Positions 44,102-53,120 of a stretch of DNA of 64,000 nt are shown piece by piece. Every line of letters starts with the position of its first letter. Position 1 is the first letter of the stretch. Below the pieces are notes generated by a model. That model was given only the letters and a program-made list of their open reading frames with translations. It made no database searches and was not told the origin of the DNA. The position numbers were made by a program, and so were the translations under genes. Source of the stretch: JACCYX01 sp964610045. Lineage in GTDB: Bacteria > Chloroflexota > Chloroflexia > Thermomicrobiales > UBA6265. Where the stretch lies: contig CAZSUN010000010.1 of NCBI GenBank assembly GCA_964610045.1, forward strand, positions 1-64,000, read 5' to 3'.

Positions 44102-45427
44102 TTGAGCGACGGCACATCACCCGGCAGCGACGATCAACCGCGCCTTCTTGGCGAGCGATACGAAGTCATCGAGATCGTTGGCGAGGGCGCTTCGGCGATC
44201 ACCTGGCGCGGAATCGACCGCCGGCTCGGCCGGCCGGTCGCGATCAAGATCCTCAAGCGGGACAGTGGGCAGGATCCCGCCTGGGCCCAGCGATTCGAGC
44301 GCGAAGCCAGCACCTCGGCAGGCATTTCCCACGCCAATGTGGTCCATGTCTACGACGCCGGCCAGCAGGATGGCTGGCTCTACCTCGTCATGCAACTCAT
44401 CGATGGCGAGGATCTCAAGGCGCTGATCCGGCGTCGCGGTCACCTCCCTGCGAATGAGGCGATCGGTTATGCCCGGCAAATCCTCCAGGGACTGTCGGCC
44501 ATTCATCGCAACGGCATCCTCCACCGCGACATCAAGCCTCAGAATGTCCTGGTCGATCGCGATGGCATTGCGCGTGTCACCGATTTCGGCATCGCCCACA
44601 CCGCGCTCGACAGCAACCTCACCACGGCCGGCATGGCGATTGGGACCGCCGCCTACATGGCTCCGGAACAGGCGCAGGCAGGCACCCTCTCCGAGGCGAC
44701 CGACATCTACGCGGTCGGTGTCGTGCTCTACGAGATGCTGACCGGCCAGGTACCGTACGATCGCCCCACCCCGATCGCGACGATGCTGGCGCATATCCAG
44801 GAAACACCCGTTGCACCATCATCCCGCGCGCCCGATGCCGGGATCCCGCCCCGGCTCGACGGGATCGTGCTCCAGGCGATGTCGCGTGAACCCTCTGACC
44901 GGTTCCGCAGTGCCCAGGCGATGCTGCGCGCCCTCGACGACCCTGTCCGGAGCGGGGGAGAGACGACCCGGGTCGCAATCGGGCAGGATCGGACGACGGT
45001 GGCTCCGAAGGTGACCCCGCGCGACCAGGCCTGGCCAGCCCCGGCCGCGCCGGCAACGCCGGCACCCCCTCCCGTACGCCAGGAGACGGCGGGCGGGGGC
45101 GGGCGTGGCCTCCTGACCTTCCTGCTGGCGTTGATCCTGCTCTCGATGGCGGCGGTTGCGGCCTACATGGTCTATGACGCCACGCGAGATGACGATCCAG
45201 GCGATGGGGCGGTGACCGCGACTGCGGATCCGACGAGAGAGCCAACCCCGACCGATGAGGCGATCATCGGACCGCCAACCGATGCTCCGCCCACGGCCGA
45301 GCCAACCGCCGAACCGACCCGGGAACCGACGGCGGAGCCAACCGATGTCCCGATCGAGGTTGCCACGCAATCGACGTACGACACAACTGAGCAGGTCATC
45401 GAGCCTGTATCAACCAACCCGCCCTGA
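44102..45427 (+). CDS. Membrane-bound Ser/Thr protein kinase (Hanks type)
   Basis: A kinase of 441 residues. The N-terminal domain carries the Gly-rich loop GEGASAITW, Lys in PVAIKILKR, HRDIKPQN catalytic loop, DFG in VTDFGIAH and APE in MAPEQ. After about 60 Ala/Pro-rich linker residues comes one transmembrane helix (LLTFLLALILLSMAAVAAYM) and a short Pro/Thr/Glu-rich outside tail (PTAEPTAEPTREPTAEPT). No PASTA domain is present, so the sensing mode differs from PknB. TTG at 44102 is chosen because AGGATGCA lies upstream; GTG at 44075 is an alternative. Its targets are not predictable. It lies 74 bp before threonine aldolase. Confidence 0.88.
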   Translation: MSDGTSPGSDDQPRLLGERYEVIEIVGEGASAITWRGIDRRLGRPVAIKILKRDSGQDPAWAQRFEREASTSAGISHANVVHVYDAGQQDGWLYLVMQLIDGEDLKALIRRRGHLPANEAIGYARQILQGLSAIHRNGILHRDIKPQNVLVDRDGIARVTDFGIAHTALDSNLTTAGMAIGTAAYMAPEQAQAGTLSEATDIYAVGVVLYEMLTGQVPYDRPTPIATMLAHIQETPVAPSSRAPDAGIPPRLDGIVLQAMSREPSDRFRSAQAMLRALDDPVRSGGETTRVAIGQDRTTVAPKVTPRDQAWPAPAAPATPAPPPVRQETAGGGGRGLLTFLLALILLSMAAVAAYMVYDATRDDDPGDGAVTATADPTREPTPTDEAIIGPPTDAPPTAEPTAEPTREPTAEPTDVPIEVATQSTYDTTEQVIEPVSTNPP

Positions 45428-45501
45428 TTGGGGGAATGGTGGCATCATTCCCGCACGAGTCGCTCGCATCCCGGTTTGCGGGATTCACCCAGGGAACCCT
45501 C

Positions 45502-46557
45502 ATGATCGATCTTCGATCCGATACCGTCACGCATCCCACGCCTGCCATGCGCCAGGCCATGTTCGAGGCCGAGGTCGGCGACGATCAGTACGGTGAGGAT
45601 CCCACCGTCAACCGGCTGGAGGCGCGTGCCGCCGGCCTGCTCGGCAAGGAAGCGGCGGTCTTCGTGACCAGTGGCACCATGGGGAACCTGTCCTCGGTCC
45701 TGGCGCACTGCGGGCGTGGCGACGAGGCGATCGTCGGCGACGAGTCGCACATCCTCTGGTTCGAGAGCGGGGGCGTGTCGACGCTTGGCGGCGTGCCGGT
45801 ATTTGCCTTGCACACCGATCGGTTCGGCCAGCTCGATCCTGATGCCATTGCCGATGCGATTCGCCCTGCCAGGCCCGGATATCCCCGCACGGGCGTCGTC
45901 TGCCTGGAGAGCACGCACAACCGCTGCGGCGGCGTCGTGCTCGGGCTCGACTATATGCGGGACGTGCGCGAGATCGCCCACGAGCGAGGCGTGCCCGTTC
46001 ACCTCGATGGGGCGAGGATCTTCAACGCCGCGGCGACGCTTGGCGTGCCCGCCTCGGCCATTGCCGCCGAGGTCGATTCGGTGCAGTTCTGCCTGAGCAA
46101 GGGGCTCGGCGCGCCAGTCGGTTCGATGGTCGCCGGCAGCGCCGATTTCGTTGGCGAGGTGCGGAAGCAGCGGAAGGTGCTCGGCGGCGCCATGCGGCAG
46201 GCCGGTATCGTCGCCGCCGCGGGCCTGGTCGCCTTCGACACCATGATCGAGCGCCTGCCCGAGGATCATGTCCGGGCGCGCATCCTGGCCGATGGGTTGT
46301 CCGAAGTGGACGGCATCACGATCGATCGGGAGACGGTGCAGTCGAACATCGTCGTTTTCCGGGTCGATGGCATGCGCGACCACAGCGATTTCATCGCCCG
46401 GCTCCGGGAGCGTGGGGTGGCGATTTCCAACTACGGTCTGCGCGGCGCCCGGATGGTCACGCACTACCAGATCGACGATGTCGCGATCGAGACGGCGCTG
46501 AACGCGATCGACGATGTCATGGCCGAGATCCGGGAGCCGGTCCGTGTCAGCGCCTGA
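45502..46557 (+). CDS. ltaE: Low-specificity L-threonine aldolase
   Basis: PLP-dependent enzyme that cleaves L-threonine or L-allo-threonine to glycine and acetaldehyde. The 351 residues match family length and open with the typical MIDLRSDTVTHPTPAMR. The PLP Lys lies in CLSKGLGAPVGS, and HLDGARIFNAA precedes it with the cofactor Asp. ATG at 45502 has AGGGAAC upstream; the open frame to 45436 adds 22 atypical residues. The gene runs 14 bp into the coaBC start on the same strand, so the two are co-translated. A role in glycine supply is inferred. Confidence 0.93.
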   Translation: MIDLRSDTVTHPTPAMRQAMFEAEVGDDQYGEDPTVNRLEARAAGLLGKEAAVFVTSGTMGNLSSVLAHCGRGDEAIVGDESHILWFESGGVSTLGGVPVFALHTDRFGQLDPDAIADAIRPARPGYPRTGVVCLESTHNRCGGVVLGLDYMRDVREIAHERGVPVHLDGARIFNAAATLGVPASAIAAEVDSVQFCLSKGLGAPVGSMVAGSADFVGEVRKQRKVLGGAMRQAGIVAAAGLVAFDTMIERLPEDHVRARILADGLSEVDGITIDRETVQSNIVVFRVDGMRDHSDFIARLRERGVAISNYGLRGARMVTHYQIDDVAIETALNAIDDVMAEIREPVRVSA

Positions 46558-47767
46558 GTCCGGCCCGGAAGGCTTGCGCGGGGCGCGAGTCGTGCTCGGT
46601 GTGTCTGGCGGGATCGCCGCCTACAAGGCGGCCGAGCTGGCGAGCATCCTGGTCCAGGCTGGCGCGATCGTCGATGTCGCCATGACGGAAGGAGCCCGGC
46701 AGTTCATCCAGCCGCTGACGTTCGAGGGCCTGACGCACCGCCGGGTACGGACCAGCGTGTTTGAAGGCTGGGACGACGGCGGCACCGGCCACGTCGAACT
46801 GGCGGCCAACGCGAACCTGGTGCTGATCGCGCCGGCCACCGCCAACACCATCGCCCGTCTTGCCCAGGGAGTGGTGGACGACATGCTCACCGCTGTCGCG
46901 CTCGCCACGAGTGCGCCGATCCTCATCGCCCCGGCGATGGAGCATCACATGTGGCATCACCCTGCCACCAAGGCCAATGTCCGGACACTGACCGACCGTG
47001 GCGTGCGGGTTGTTGGACCGGCATCAGGCCGGTTGGCATCCGGGGCCACCGGCGACGGGAGGCTGGCGCCGCTTCCCGAGATCGTCCTGGCGGCGCGGGC
47101 CGCGCTTGGCCAGGCGGGTCCACTCGCCGGCAAGACGGTGGTCGTGACTGCCGGCGGTACCCGGGAGGCGATCGATCCTGTCCGGTTCATCGGGAACGGA
47201 TCGTCCGGCCAGATGGGCGTGGCGATTGCCCTGGCGGCGATCGATCAGGGTGCTGACGTTCGCCTGATCGCGACGGACAGTGTGGACGCAACCACGTTGC
47301 CGCCCGGAACGACCGTGGTGTCGTCCGCGCTGGAGTTGCAGGCTGCGGTCGAGGCGCAGGTTGCCGGGGCCGATGTGGTGATCATGGCGGCGGCAGTTGC
47401 CGACTTCCGTCCCGCGGTACGGGCCGGGCAGAAAGTGAAGAAGCAGCCCGGTCAGGAGACGTGGTCGATCGACCTGGTGAAGAACCCCGACATCATCGCC
47501 GGAATCGTGCGGTCAGGATTGCTCAAGGTTGGGTTTGCAGCGGAAACCGAGCACATTCTGGAGCATGCCCGGCAGAAGCTGGCCTCAAAGGGGCTTGACC
47601 TCATCGTGGCCAACGACGCCGTGGCCACCATTGGCAGCCGCCGGAGCGCCGCGACCCTGATCGCCCGGGACCGCGAACCCGTGCACCTTCCCGAAGCGGA
47701 CAAGCAGGATGTCGCGAATCGCATCATCGAGGAGGTGGTGCGGCTGCTACGGGCGACCGGTGTTTGA
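46544..47767 (+). CDS. coaBC: Bifunctional phosphopantothenoylcysteine decarboxylase / phosphopantothenate-cysteine ligase
   Basis: Two steps of coenzyme A synthesis in one 407-residue protein. The N-terminal flavin (CoaC) domain has GVSGGIAAYKAAEL and APATANTIARLAQG. The usual PxMN(x2)MW motif is APAMEHHMWHH, with Glu at the Asn position, a known point of variation. The C-terminal CoaB domain starts at AGGTREAIDPVRFIGNGSSG and holds AAAVADFRPA and the Lys pair near VKKQPG. GTG at 46544 overlaps ltaE by 14 bp and follows a GGAG site; an ATG at 46514 is less likely. This is an essential house-keeping gene and anchors the local gene order. Confidence 0.95.
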   Translation: MSAPESGPEGLRGARVVLGVSGGIAAYKAAELASILVQAGAIVDVAMTEGARQFIQPLTFEGLTHRRVRTSVFEGWDDGGTGHVELAANANLVLIAPATANTIARLAQGVVDDMLTAVALATSAPILIAPAMEHHMWHHPATKANVRTLTDRGVRVVGPASGRLASGATGDGRLAPLPEIVLAARAALGQAGPLAGKTVVVTAGGTREAIDPVRFIGNGSSGQMGVAIALAAIDQGADVRLIATDSVDATTLPPGTTVVSSALELQAAVEAQVAGADVVIMAAAVADFRPAVRAGQKVKKQPGQETWSIDLVKNPDIIAGIVRSGLLKVGFAAETEHILEHARQKLASKGLDLIVANDAVATIGSRRSAATLIARDREPVHLPEADKQDVANRIIEEVVRLLRATGV

Positions 47768-47792
47768 CCAGGCGCGCCGCCGCCGGGCGCAA

Positions 47793-48092
47793 ATGTCGAC
47801 ACGGTCCCAATTGGCGACCGAGTTGCTGTTGATCACGTTCGCCGCGGTAGGCAGTATCATCCTGCTGCGGACCGTGCTCGTGGTGCTGGATGTCTCCGAT
47901 CGCATCTGGATTGGCCAGTTCGTGTATGGGCTCACCGATCCGGTGACGAGGCTGCTCGGGTTTGTGCCTGGCGCCACCCACACCATCTACGGGCATCTCA
48001 CGGTGATCGACCTGACGTTGCTGGGCGGGATATTCCTGTTCCTGCTCGGTCTGGTAGCCACCGGCGGCGGTCGCGATTACCCCGTAGAATGA
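47793..48092 (+). CDS. YggT-like small membrane protein
   Basis: About 99 residues with two hydrophobic helices (LLLITFAAVGSIILLRTVLV and LTLLGGIFLFLLGLVA) and, between them, FVYGLTDPVTRLLGFVPG, which recalls the TDPV phrase of YggT-family proteins. The family is linked to envelope biology and cell shape, but its function is not settled. The start is uncertain: ATG at 47793 and GTG at 47760 both lack a clear ribosome site, and the second would overlap coaBC. It is followed by a short gap and a 37-residue membrane peptide gene. Confidence 0.6.
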   Translation: MSTRSQLATELLLITFAAVGSIILLRTVLVVLDVSDRIWIGQFVYGLTDPVTRLLGFVPGATHTIYGHLTVIDLTLLGGIFLFLLGLVATGGGRDYPVE

Positions 48093-48165
48093 CCGTGTCG
48101 GCGAAATCTCTCGCAACAGGGATTGCTTCGATGCCTGTGGTTCATGCACCTGAAGGGACAGGACG

Positions 48166-48279
48166 ATGATGAAGAATGTGGCCCGTGGCGTTTTGGGCCT
48201 GATCCTGACGGCATTGGCAACCTGGCTCGCCAACTACATCGTCGATCAGGTCTTCGGACCCGATGAGTACGAGGCGTAA
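48166..48279 (+). CDS. 37-residue membrane peptide
   Basis: A short gene reading MMKNVARGVLGLILTALA and then TWLANYIVDQVFGPDEYEA before its TAA. A positive N-terminus, one hydrophobic helix and an acidic tail suggest a single-pass peptide. ATG at 48166 has AGGGACAGGA upstream. Its stop codon ends exactly one base before the GTG start of the lipid kinase, whose GAGG site is inside this frame, so translation of the two is probably coupled. No family is recognised. Conservation next to the lipid kinase in related genomes would confirm it as a gene. Confidence 0.65.
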   Translation: MMKNVARGVLGLILTALATWLANYIVDQVFGPDEYEA

Positions 48280-49197
48280 GTGGGCGAACAACCGGAAGTC
48301 CCACGAATGGGAAGCGCACCGCCTGGCCGGGTGGTGGTGGTGGTCAATCCCGCCACGCGCCGCGATGCGGCCAGGATCGTTGCGACCCTGAAGGAACGTA
48401 CCCCCACCGGAACGACGCTCGAGGTGTTCGAGACGACGCATCAGGGACACGCCAGCGATCTCGTGCGCCAACACGCCGTTGGCGCCGACCTGGTAGTGGC
48501 TGTAGGGGGGGACGGCACGGTCGGGGAGGTGGCGAGTGCCGCCTACGAAACCGGCATCGACCTCGGCATCATCCCGGCGGGCTCCACCAACATCATCGCC
48601 CGGGAGTTGCGCATACCCACCGATCCGGTCAGGGCGGTCGAACTCCTGTATGGACCTCACGCGCGGACCCGGCTCGACGCCGGGCTGTGTGGCGATCGGG
48701 TTTTCCTGCACATGGCGGGGGCCGGGGTCGATAGCCTGATGTTCGACCTGACCAATCCGGCCATGAAGCGGAAAGTCGGCTGGATGGCGTATGTCCCGGC
48801 GGCGGTCCAGGCCCTGGCGAAGCCGCTGGCTCGCTACACCATCACGTCGCCTGGGGTCTCGCTGGTCGATATCGCTTCGCCGATGGTCCTGGTGGCCAAT
48901 GGCAGCTCGATCATCGCCCCATCGATCGTGCTCGATCGCCGGATCCGGTTCGATGATGGGCTGCTCGACGTGCTGGTGGTCACGGCGACGAGACCCGATC
49001 ACCTGGCGAGGGTGATGGCCCGGATGGCAACCCGGCGGATGGGCGACTCACCATTCGTGACCCACTTTACGACCAGGGAAGTGGAGATCGCCGCCGACCC
49101 GCCGATGTCGATCCAGGTTGATGGCGATGTCATGGGCGCCACCCCGGTGTCGATCCGGATGCTACCCGGAACGGTGAACGTGATCGTCCCGGCCTGA
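48280..49197 (+). CDS. Diacylglycerol kinase-family lipid kinase
   Basis: Soluble lipid or polyprenol kinase of 305 residues (DAGK catalytic family, YegS/DgkB-like). The nucleotide-binding GGDGTVGEV lies near residue 70 and IPAGSTNIIARELRIP follows, the second family hallmark; a C-terminal beta-sandwich ends in VDGDVMG. It probably phosphorylates diacylglycerol or a related alcohol for membrane lipid recycling; the exact substrate is unknown. GTG at 48280 directly abuts the stop of the upstream peptide. A bidirectional terminator follows. Confidence 0.88.
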   Translation: MGEQPEVPRMGSAPPGRVVVVVNPATRRDAARIVATLKERTPTGTTLEVFETTHQGHASDLVRQHAVGADLVVAVGGDGTVGEVASAAYETGIDLGIIPAGSTNIIARELRIPTDPVRAVELLYGPHARTRLDAGLCGDRVFLHMAGAGVDSLMFDLTNPAMKRKVGWMAYVPAAVQALAKPLARYTITSPGVSLVDIASPMVLVANGSSIIAPSIVLDRRIRFDDGLLDVLVVTATRPDHLARVMARMATRRMGDSPFVTHFTTREVEIAADPPMSIQVDGDVMGATPVSIRMLPGTVNVIVPA

Positions 49198-49225
49198 TCG
49201 AAACCCGGCCGAAACCGAGGAAGCC

Positions 49226-49255
49226 AGCCGCCGGTGCTCCAGGGCACCGGCGGCT
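49226..49255. terminator. Bidirectional terminator stem
   Basis: A perfect 12-bp stem (49226-49237 with 49244-49255) closes a 6-nt loop, in the 83-bp spacer between the convergent lipid-kinase and RodZ-like genes. Weakly T-rich text follows on both strands. Confidence 0.75.
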
Positions 49256-49280
49256 CCTTCTGTTGATACGAGATAGGCGA

Positions 49281-50231
49281 TCAGGAAATCGGTGGGCAGG
49301 AATCCGGCTGCTTGACCAACTGGTAGGTTGCCGATCCTGTTTCGTAGCCCATGGTGAACTCGCCGCCACAGGCATTGGTGAAGATCGTTTGCTTGCCCCA
49401 CGACGTGGTCACATCGAACGTGTTGCCGGTCAGGAAGCCGGTGGTATCCCCGGCCGCGAGCGACCCGTCGTAGACAATGACGCCGTCGGCGATGACCGTC
49501 ACATACAGATCGGCATTGGCCGTGATCATGATGCTGGTCAGGTCAGACTCATCGATCTCCGGTGCGTTGGATTCCTCGACGGCCAGCGAACTCGTGTCCT
49601 CGGAGGTGTCCGGCGGTTCGGTAGCCTCGTTGCTGTTGCCTCGCTGGTTGTCACCGCCGCGTTGCTGGGTGTTTTGCCCGTCGTCGCTGGACGACGCCCG
49701 GGAACCGGCGTTGGCTGCCTGGGTCGGTTCCGGCGTTTCGGTCGGTTCGGCCGTTGGCGGTGGTTGCGTTGGCGGCAGGGTCGGCACCGGGATGTCGCTT
49801 TCGAACGCGGTTGCGGTCGGCACCGGCGGGGTTGGGGTGACATCGATGTCCGGCTGGGCGACGAAGGCGCTGTACAGCCAGGCAGAAACGATCGCGGTCA
49901 GGACCAGGGCGAACGAGATGATGGCGAAGTTGGGGGCCCAGTGCGATGGCATGTTGATGGGCGAGGTGGAAACGATCGTCCGGTTCGGGGATGGTCCCCC
50001 ACCGTGCGCGTCCTCGAACATCGCGAGGAGCTTGCCGGGATCGAGTTGGAGATAGGTAGCGTAGTTGCGCACGATACCGCGCTGGTAGATCAGCGGCGGC
50101 AGGGCCGCGAAGTTCTCCTCCTCCAGCGCCGCCAGGTGATGGCGATTGATTCGTGTAGCCTGCTCCGCCTCTTTCAGCGTCACGCCCATGTGCGCGCGCG
50201 CCTGGTGGAGCGTCTCTCCAAAACCGGCCAT
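49281..50231 (-). CDS. RodZ-like helix-turn-helix membrane protein
   Basis: A 316-residue single-pass protein with the layout of RodZ. The N-terminal HTH domain (FGETLHQARAHMGVTLKEAE, IYQRGIVRNYATYLQLDP) is of the HTH_25 type and would bind MreB or DNA inside the cell. A transmembrane helix (FAIISFALVLTAIVSAWLYS) follows. The outer part has a long Pro/Thr/Asn/Gln-rich linker and a C-terminal beta domain reminiscent of DUF4115. RodZ links MreB to wall synthesis and sets rod shape. No mreB is in the window. Its ATG is preceded by GGAACGTGG. Confidence 0.8.
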   Translation of the reverse strand: MAGFGETLHQARAHMGVTLKEAEQATRINRHHLAALEEENFAALPPLIYQRGIVRNYATYLQLDPGKLLAMFEDAHGGGPSPNRTIVSTSPINMPSHWAPNFAIISFALVLTAIVSAWLYSAFVAQPDIDVTPTPPVPTATAFESDIPVPTLPPTQPPPTAEPTETPEPTQAANAGSRASSSDDGQNTQQRGGDNQRGNSNEATEPPDTSEDTSSLAVEESNAPEIDESDLTSIMITANADLYVTVIADGVIVYDGSLAAGDTTGFLTGNTFDVTTSWGKQTIFTNACGGEFTMGYETGSATYQLVKQPDSCPPIS

Positions 50232-50420
50232 ACCACGTTCCTGAACAACCCGAGACGGGTTTCTGTCGCATGCAAATGGGCATAAGGCCCGGGAAGTCGT
50301 GCCTGCCTGGTCGGCAGTCCAGATGAATCAGTGGGACGGACAACTGCCCAGCGTCCGACCCTCGTTCACCGCACGAAGTGTACCCCCATGTCACCGCGTT
50401 TGACCGCACGAAACGGTCGT

Positions 50421-52751
50421 CTAGCCACTCCTTCTCGTACGTACACGTTGGCCATCCTGCGTGGCCGGTTCATTCTCCCCGCGTTGCCGCATTTCGAGGC
50501 GGTCGGTGTACGGTGTTTCCGGCACGATCGCCGTGTCGGGCGGTATCCAGGCGAGATCGTCGGCCAGCCACCAGTCACCAATCGACGAGTGACACGACAG
50601 GACATCCGCGTTCACCAGTTGGCGGTGGGTGTACGCCCAGGCATTGCCGCAGCGCCCCTGTTCCTGGTTGTCGCTCGGTTGGAACGAGCGGCATGTCCGG
50701 CAGCACTTGCGCACTGCGGACGCAACCTCGAACCGCTGCGCGACATCTTCCTGATCGGTGAACGCTGCCCGAAGCTCACGATCGGACACGCGGGTTGAAT
50801 GTTGCCGGGTGGACCGGCTGGGTTTCGCCATAACCGGCGGCATGGTCACCTGGTCGTCCACGTATGCCGGTGGTTCGAAATCGTCGTCCCATCCGGATGT
50901 TGCGGTGATCGGCTCCGGGCGGCTCGTCTCGGGCGGGTGCGTTGGTGCGTCGGTGGCAAACAGGGCCTCCCGGAAGGCGATGAACCCACCGGGATCTTCC
51001 ACGTGGTAGGTGCGCCGGGATTCCGCTGGCGCGGGTGACCGAACCACCGGACCAGGATCCGGCCGTGCTGGAGGCACGGTCTGGGGCAGGGACGGGACGG
51101 GCGGCAACGGTACGTCTTCGCTCAACGGCGATTGCGCGAGCAAGGCGGCGCGCTGTTCCCGCCACGCGGCGGGTTGTACCTCCGGGAACTGGGTTTCATC
51201 GTGCAGCCAGCTTGCTTCGGTGGTGATGAGGCGGTCGTCCTGATCGTCGCCGGCATCGTCGTCCGTGAAGGTGTCCGCGAAGTGGGACATGGCGGCTACG
51301 CGGTCGCTCTCGCCAGCGATGCTTCCGGCGTCCTCGTCGAACCATATCGCGTCAGGTTCGTCGTGATGGTCGTATATCAGCGTATCGTCGTCATATTCCG
51401 CCCAGGGGGCATCATCCGCCGGTGACGGCCGATAGGGAGTTCGGGCTGATTGGATGTCGGCAGACACGCGCCGCCGGATGCCAAAATTCAGGCTTCGCCA
51501 CCAGCTCGAACGTGGCGACTCCGCGATGGGCTGGGGTGGTCGATGGATGACGGTATCGGTGGCCTCGAAGGTGTCGTCAGCAAACGGCTCATCGGCGAAC
51601 GCCTCGACCATATGGGACTGCGGCTGCTCGTTGGGCAGGTCGTGGGCAGGTTCCTGGTTGTGGGAGGAGCGAGGATCCTGCCGCGCTTGTTCTTCGTCGA
51701 GCACTGTGCGGACACGGGAGAAGACGACGTTCAGGTTGGCGATGTCGAGATCCCAGACGAGATCCCTCTCCGAAGCCGGCTCATCTGGCTCGGGGGTCGG
51801 CGGAACCTGGGAGAACGACTTGGCCGGCGTGGGGCGCGGTGCGGAGTTGCGGCTGCTTGCCTGGCCAGCCTGCTGGAAGCTGCGTCCGGTCGAGGTCTTG
51901 ATCTCCTGTGCTCGTCGCAGCACATGGTCGTATGACGACAGCGAGACATCTGGCAGGGGAGTTCGGGATGGCTCGCGGTCGGGTTGCTCGTGGCGCAGGA
52001 ATTCCCGGAGTCTCGGCAGTTCCACGTCGGCCCTGATCGGTGGCACCGAGTCGAACCGGTCGTCCGGCCCAATGGCAGGCGATGCCTCCCGGCTGACGGA
52101 CCTCACTTCATCGCGCGGAACCGGGGGCGTTCGCTCGTAGGCGGCCATCCGGCTGACCGTGGAGTCCGTCTCGGTCAATGGTGAGGAAACGCCAGGATCG
52201 ACCGGTTCGTCGATGGTGTCGCCGGCAGCCGGTTCGATCGATGGCCGGGCTGGCTGACGGCGCTGGGCAGCGCGCTCACGCGCCCTCAGGATGGCGTCAC
52301 GGTTTCCGCGAGCCATGATCCGGACACGGTCGGTCTGGTCGTCGTTGGCGGGAGCATTGATGTCGTCGACGCTCAACGGCGCCGGCGCATGGTCGTCGTC
52401 GCGAACGGCGGTGTGCGTAATCCGGTCGTCATTGTCGCCGCCGGTCTCGGCCCGTACGGACAGCCGGGAGCCGGTGTCGACCACCGATGTCACCGTATCG
52501 TCGTGCTGGGGATCACCGATGAACGGCGCTGGAAGGTCATCCGGATGAGCGTTCGATGTTGTCGCATGCGACGATTTTTCGGCCCACAGGTCGTCGCCCC
52601 AGCTGTTCCGGCAGGCGAGTTCGCGCGATCGAACGAGAATGCGGACATCGCTCGCCAGTTGACGCTTCGGGTGGGTACACCAACCGTTGCCAGCCAACTG
52701 GGCATTCTGGAAGAATTGGCACGATGCGCATTCGCGTTTCGGACTCGGCAT
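50421..52751 (-). CDS. Unknown protein with four-Cys modules at both ends and a long disordered middle
   Basis: A 776-residue protein I do not recognise. The N-terminal module has Cys 8, 11, 25 and 47 (C-x2-C-x13-C-x21-C), followed by Trp. The C-terminal module has Cys 684, 687, 701 and 720 (C-x2-C-x13-C-x18-C), followed by SSIGDWW. The shared spacing indicates duplicated metal- or cluster-binding folds, zinc or iron-sulfur. The 600 residues between are rich in Asp, Pro, Arg and Ser, with no stable domain, and look intrinsically disordered. No signal peptide or membrane helix is seen. ATG at 52751 has AAAAGGG upstream. A scaffold or sensing role is possible but speculative. The neighbouring RodZ-like gene lies downstream on the same strand. 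Confidence 0.75.
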   Translation of the reverse strand: MPSPKRECASCQFFQNAQLAGNGWCTHPKRQLASDVRILVRSRELACRNSWGDDLWAEKSSHATTSNAHPDDLPAPFIGDPQHDDTVTSVVDTGSRLSVRAETGGDNDDRITHTAVRDDDHAPAPLSVDDINAPANDDQTDRVRIMARGNRDAILRARERAAQRRQPARPSIEPAAGDTIDEPVDPGVSSPLTETDSTVSRMAAYERTPPVPRDEVRSVSREASPAIGPDDRFDSVPPIRADVELPRLREFLRHEQPDREPSRTPLPDVSLSSYDHVLRRAQEIKTSTGRSFQQAGQASSRNSAPRPTPAKSFSQVPPTPEPDEPASERDLVWDLDIANLNVVFSRVRTVLDEEQARQDPRSSHNQEPAHDLPNEQPQSHMVEAFADEPFADDTFEATDTVIHRPPQPIAESPRSSWWRSLNFGIRRRVSADIQSARTPYRPSPADDAPWAEYDDDTLIYDHHDEPDAIWFDEDAGSIAGESDRVAAMSHFADTFTDDDAGDDQDDRLITTEASWLHDETQFPEVQPAAWREQRAALLAQSPLSEDVPLPPVPSLPQTVPPARPDPGPVVRSPAPAESRRTYHVEDPGGFIAFREALFATDAPTHPPETSRPEPITATSGWDDDFEPPAYVDDQVTMPPVMAKPSRSTRQHSTRVSDRELRAAFTDQEDVAQRFEVASAVRKCCRTCRSFQPSDNQEQGRCGNAWAYTHRQLVNADVLSCHSSIGDWWLADDLAWIPPDTAIVPETPYTDRLEMRQRGENEPATQDGQRVRTRRSG

Positions 52752-53120
52752 TCTGCCCTTTTCCCACGTTCAGGGCGGCGAAGGCGTCAAGGGAGCGATG
52801 CTGCGGCTTGCCCACCCTACTGGTACAAGCGCAGGTCACCGGTCTGGACGGTTCCCCGAGGTTCCCGTGATTGTAGTCCTCACGGACGTTCGTGTCTACG
52901 AGGCACTGACGAGAAACGGTCGCGTCATCCCGGAACGCCTGGCAGGGATGGTGAGATGTACGGACAATGTGTCCGGAAGCGCGCCGTTGACTCTGGCCAT
53001 GCCGGCAATGATAGACCAGTGCATCCGTCTGGTGCCATCGTGTCACATGGCTGGATCTGGCAGGTGGGTGACTCATTCGGGGCGCTCGGGTGTAGGCGAT
53101 GTTAATGGAAAGGTGCTCGG
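52752..53120. other. Divergent promoter region
   Basis: About 369 bp lie between the divergently transcribed four-Cys protein and the ornithine cyclodeaminase-family gene. No small gene, RNA or strong palindrome was recognised. GGAAAGG at about 53107-53113 is the likely ribosome site of the plus-strand gene. Confidence 0.35.

Noticed and set aside
42796..44457. Plus-strand open frame of 553 codons opposite the MFS gene
   Set aside because: Low-complexity antisense frame. The MFS signatures on the minus strand are decisive.
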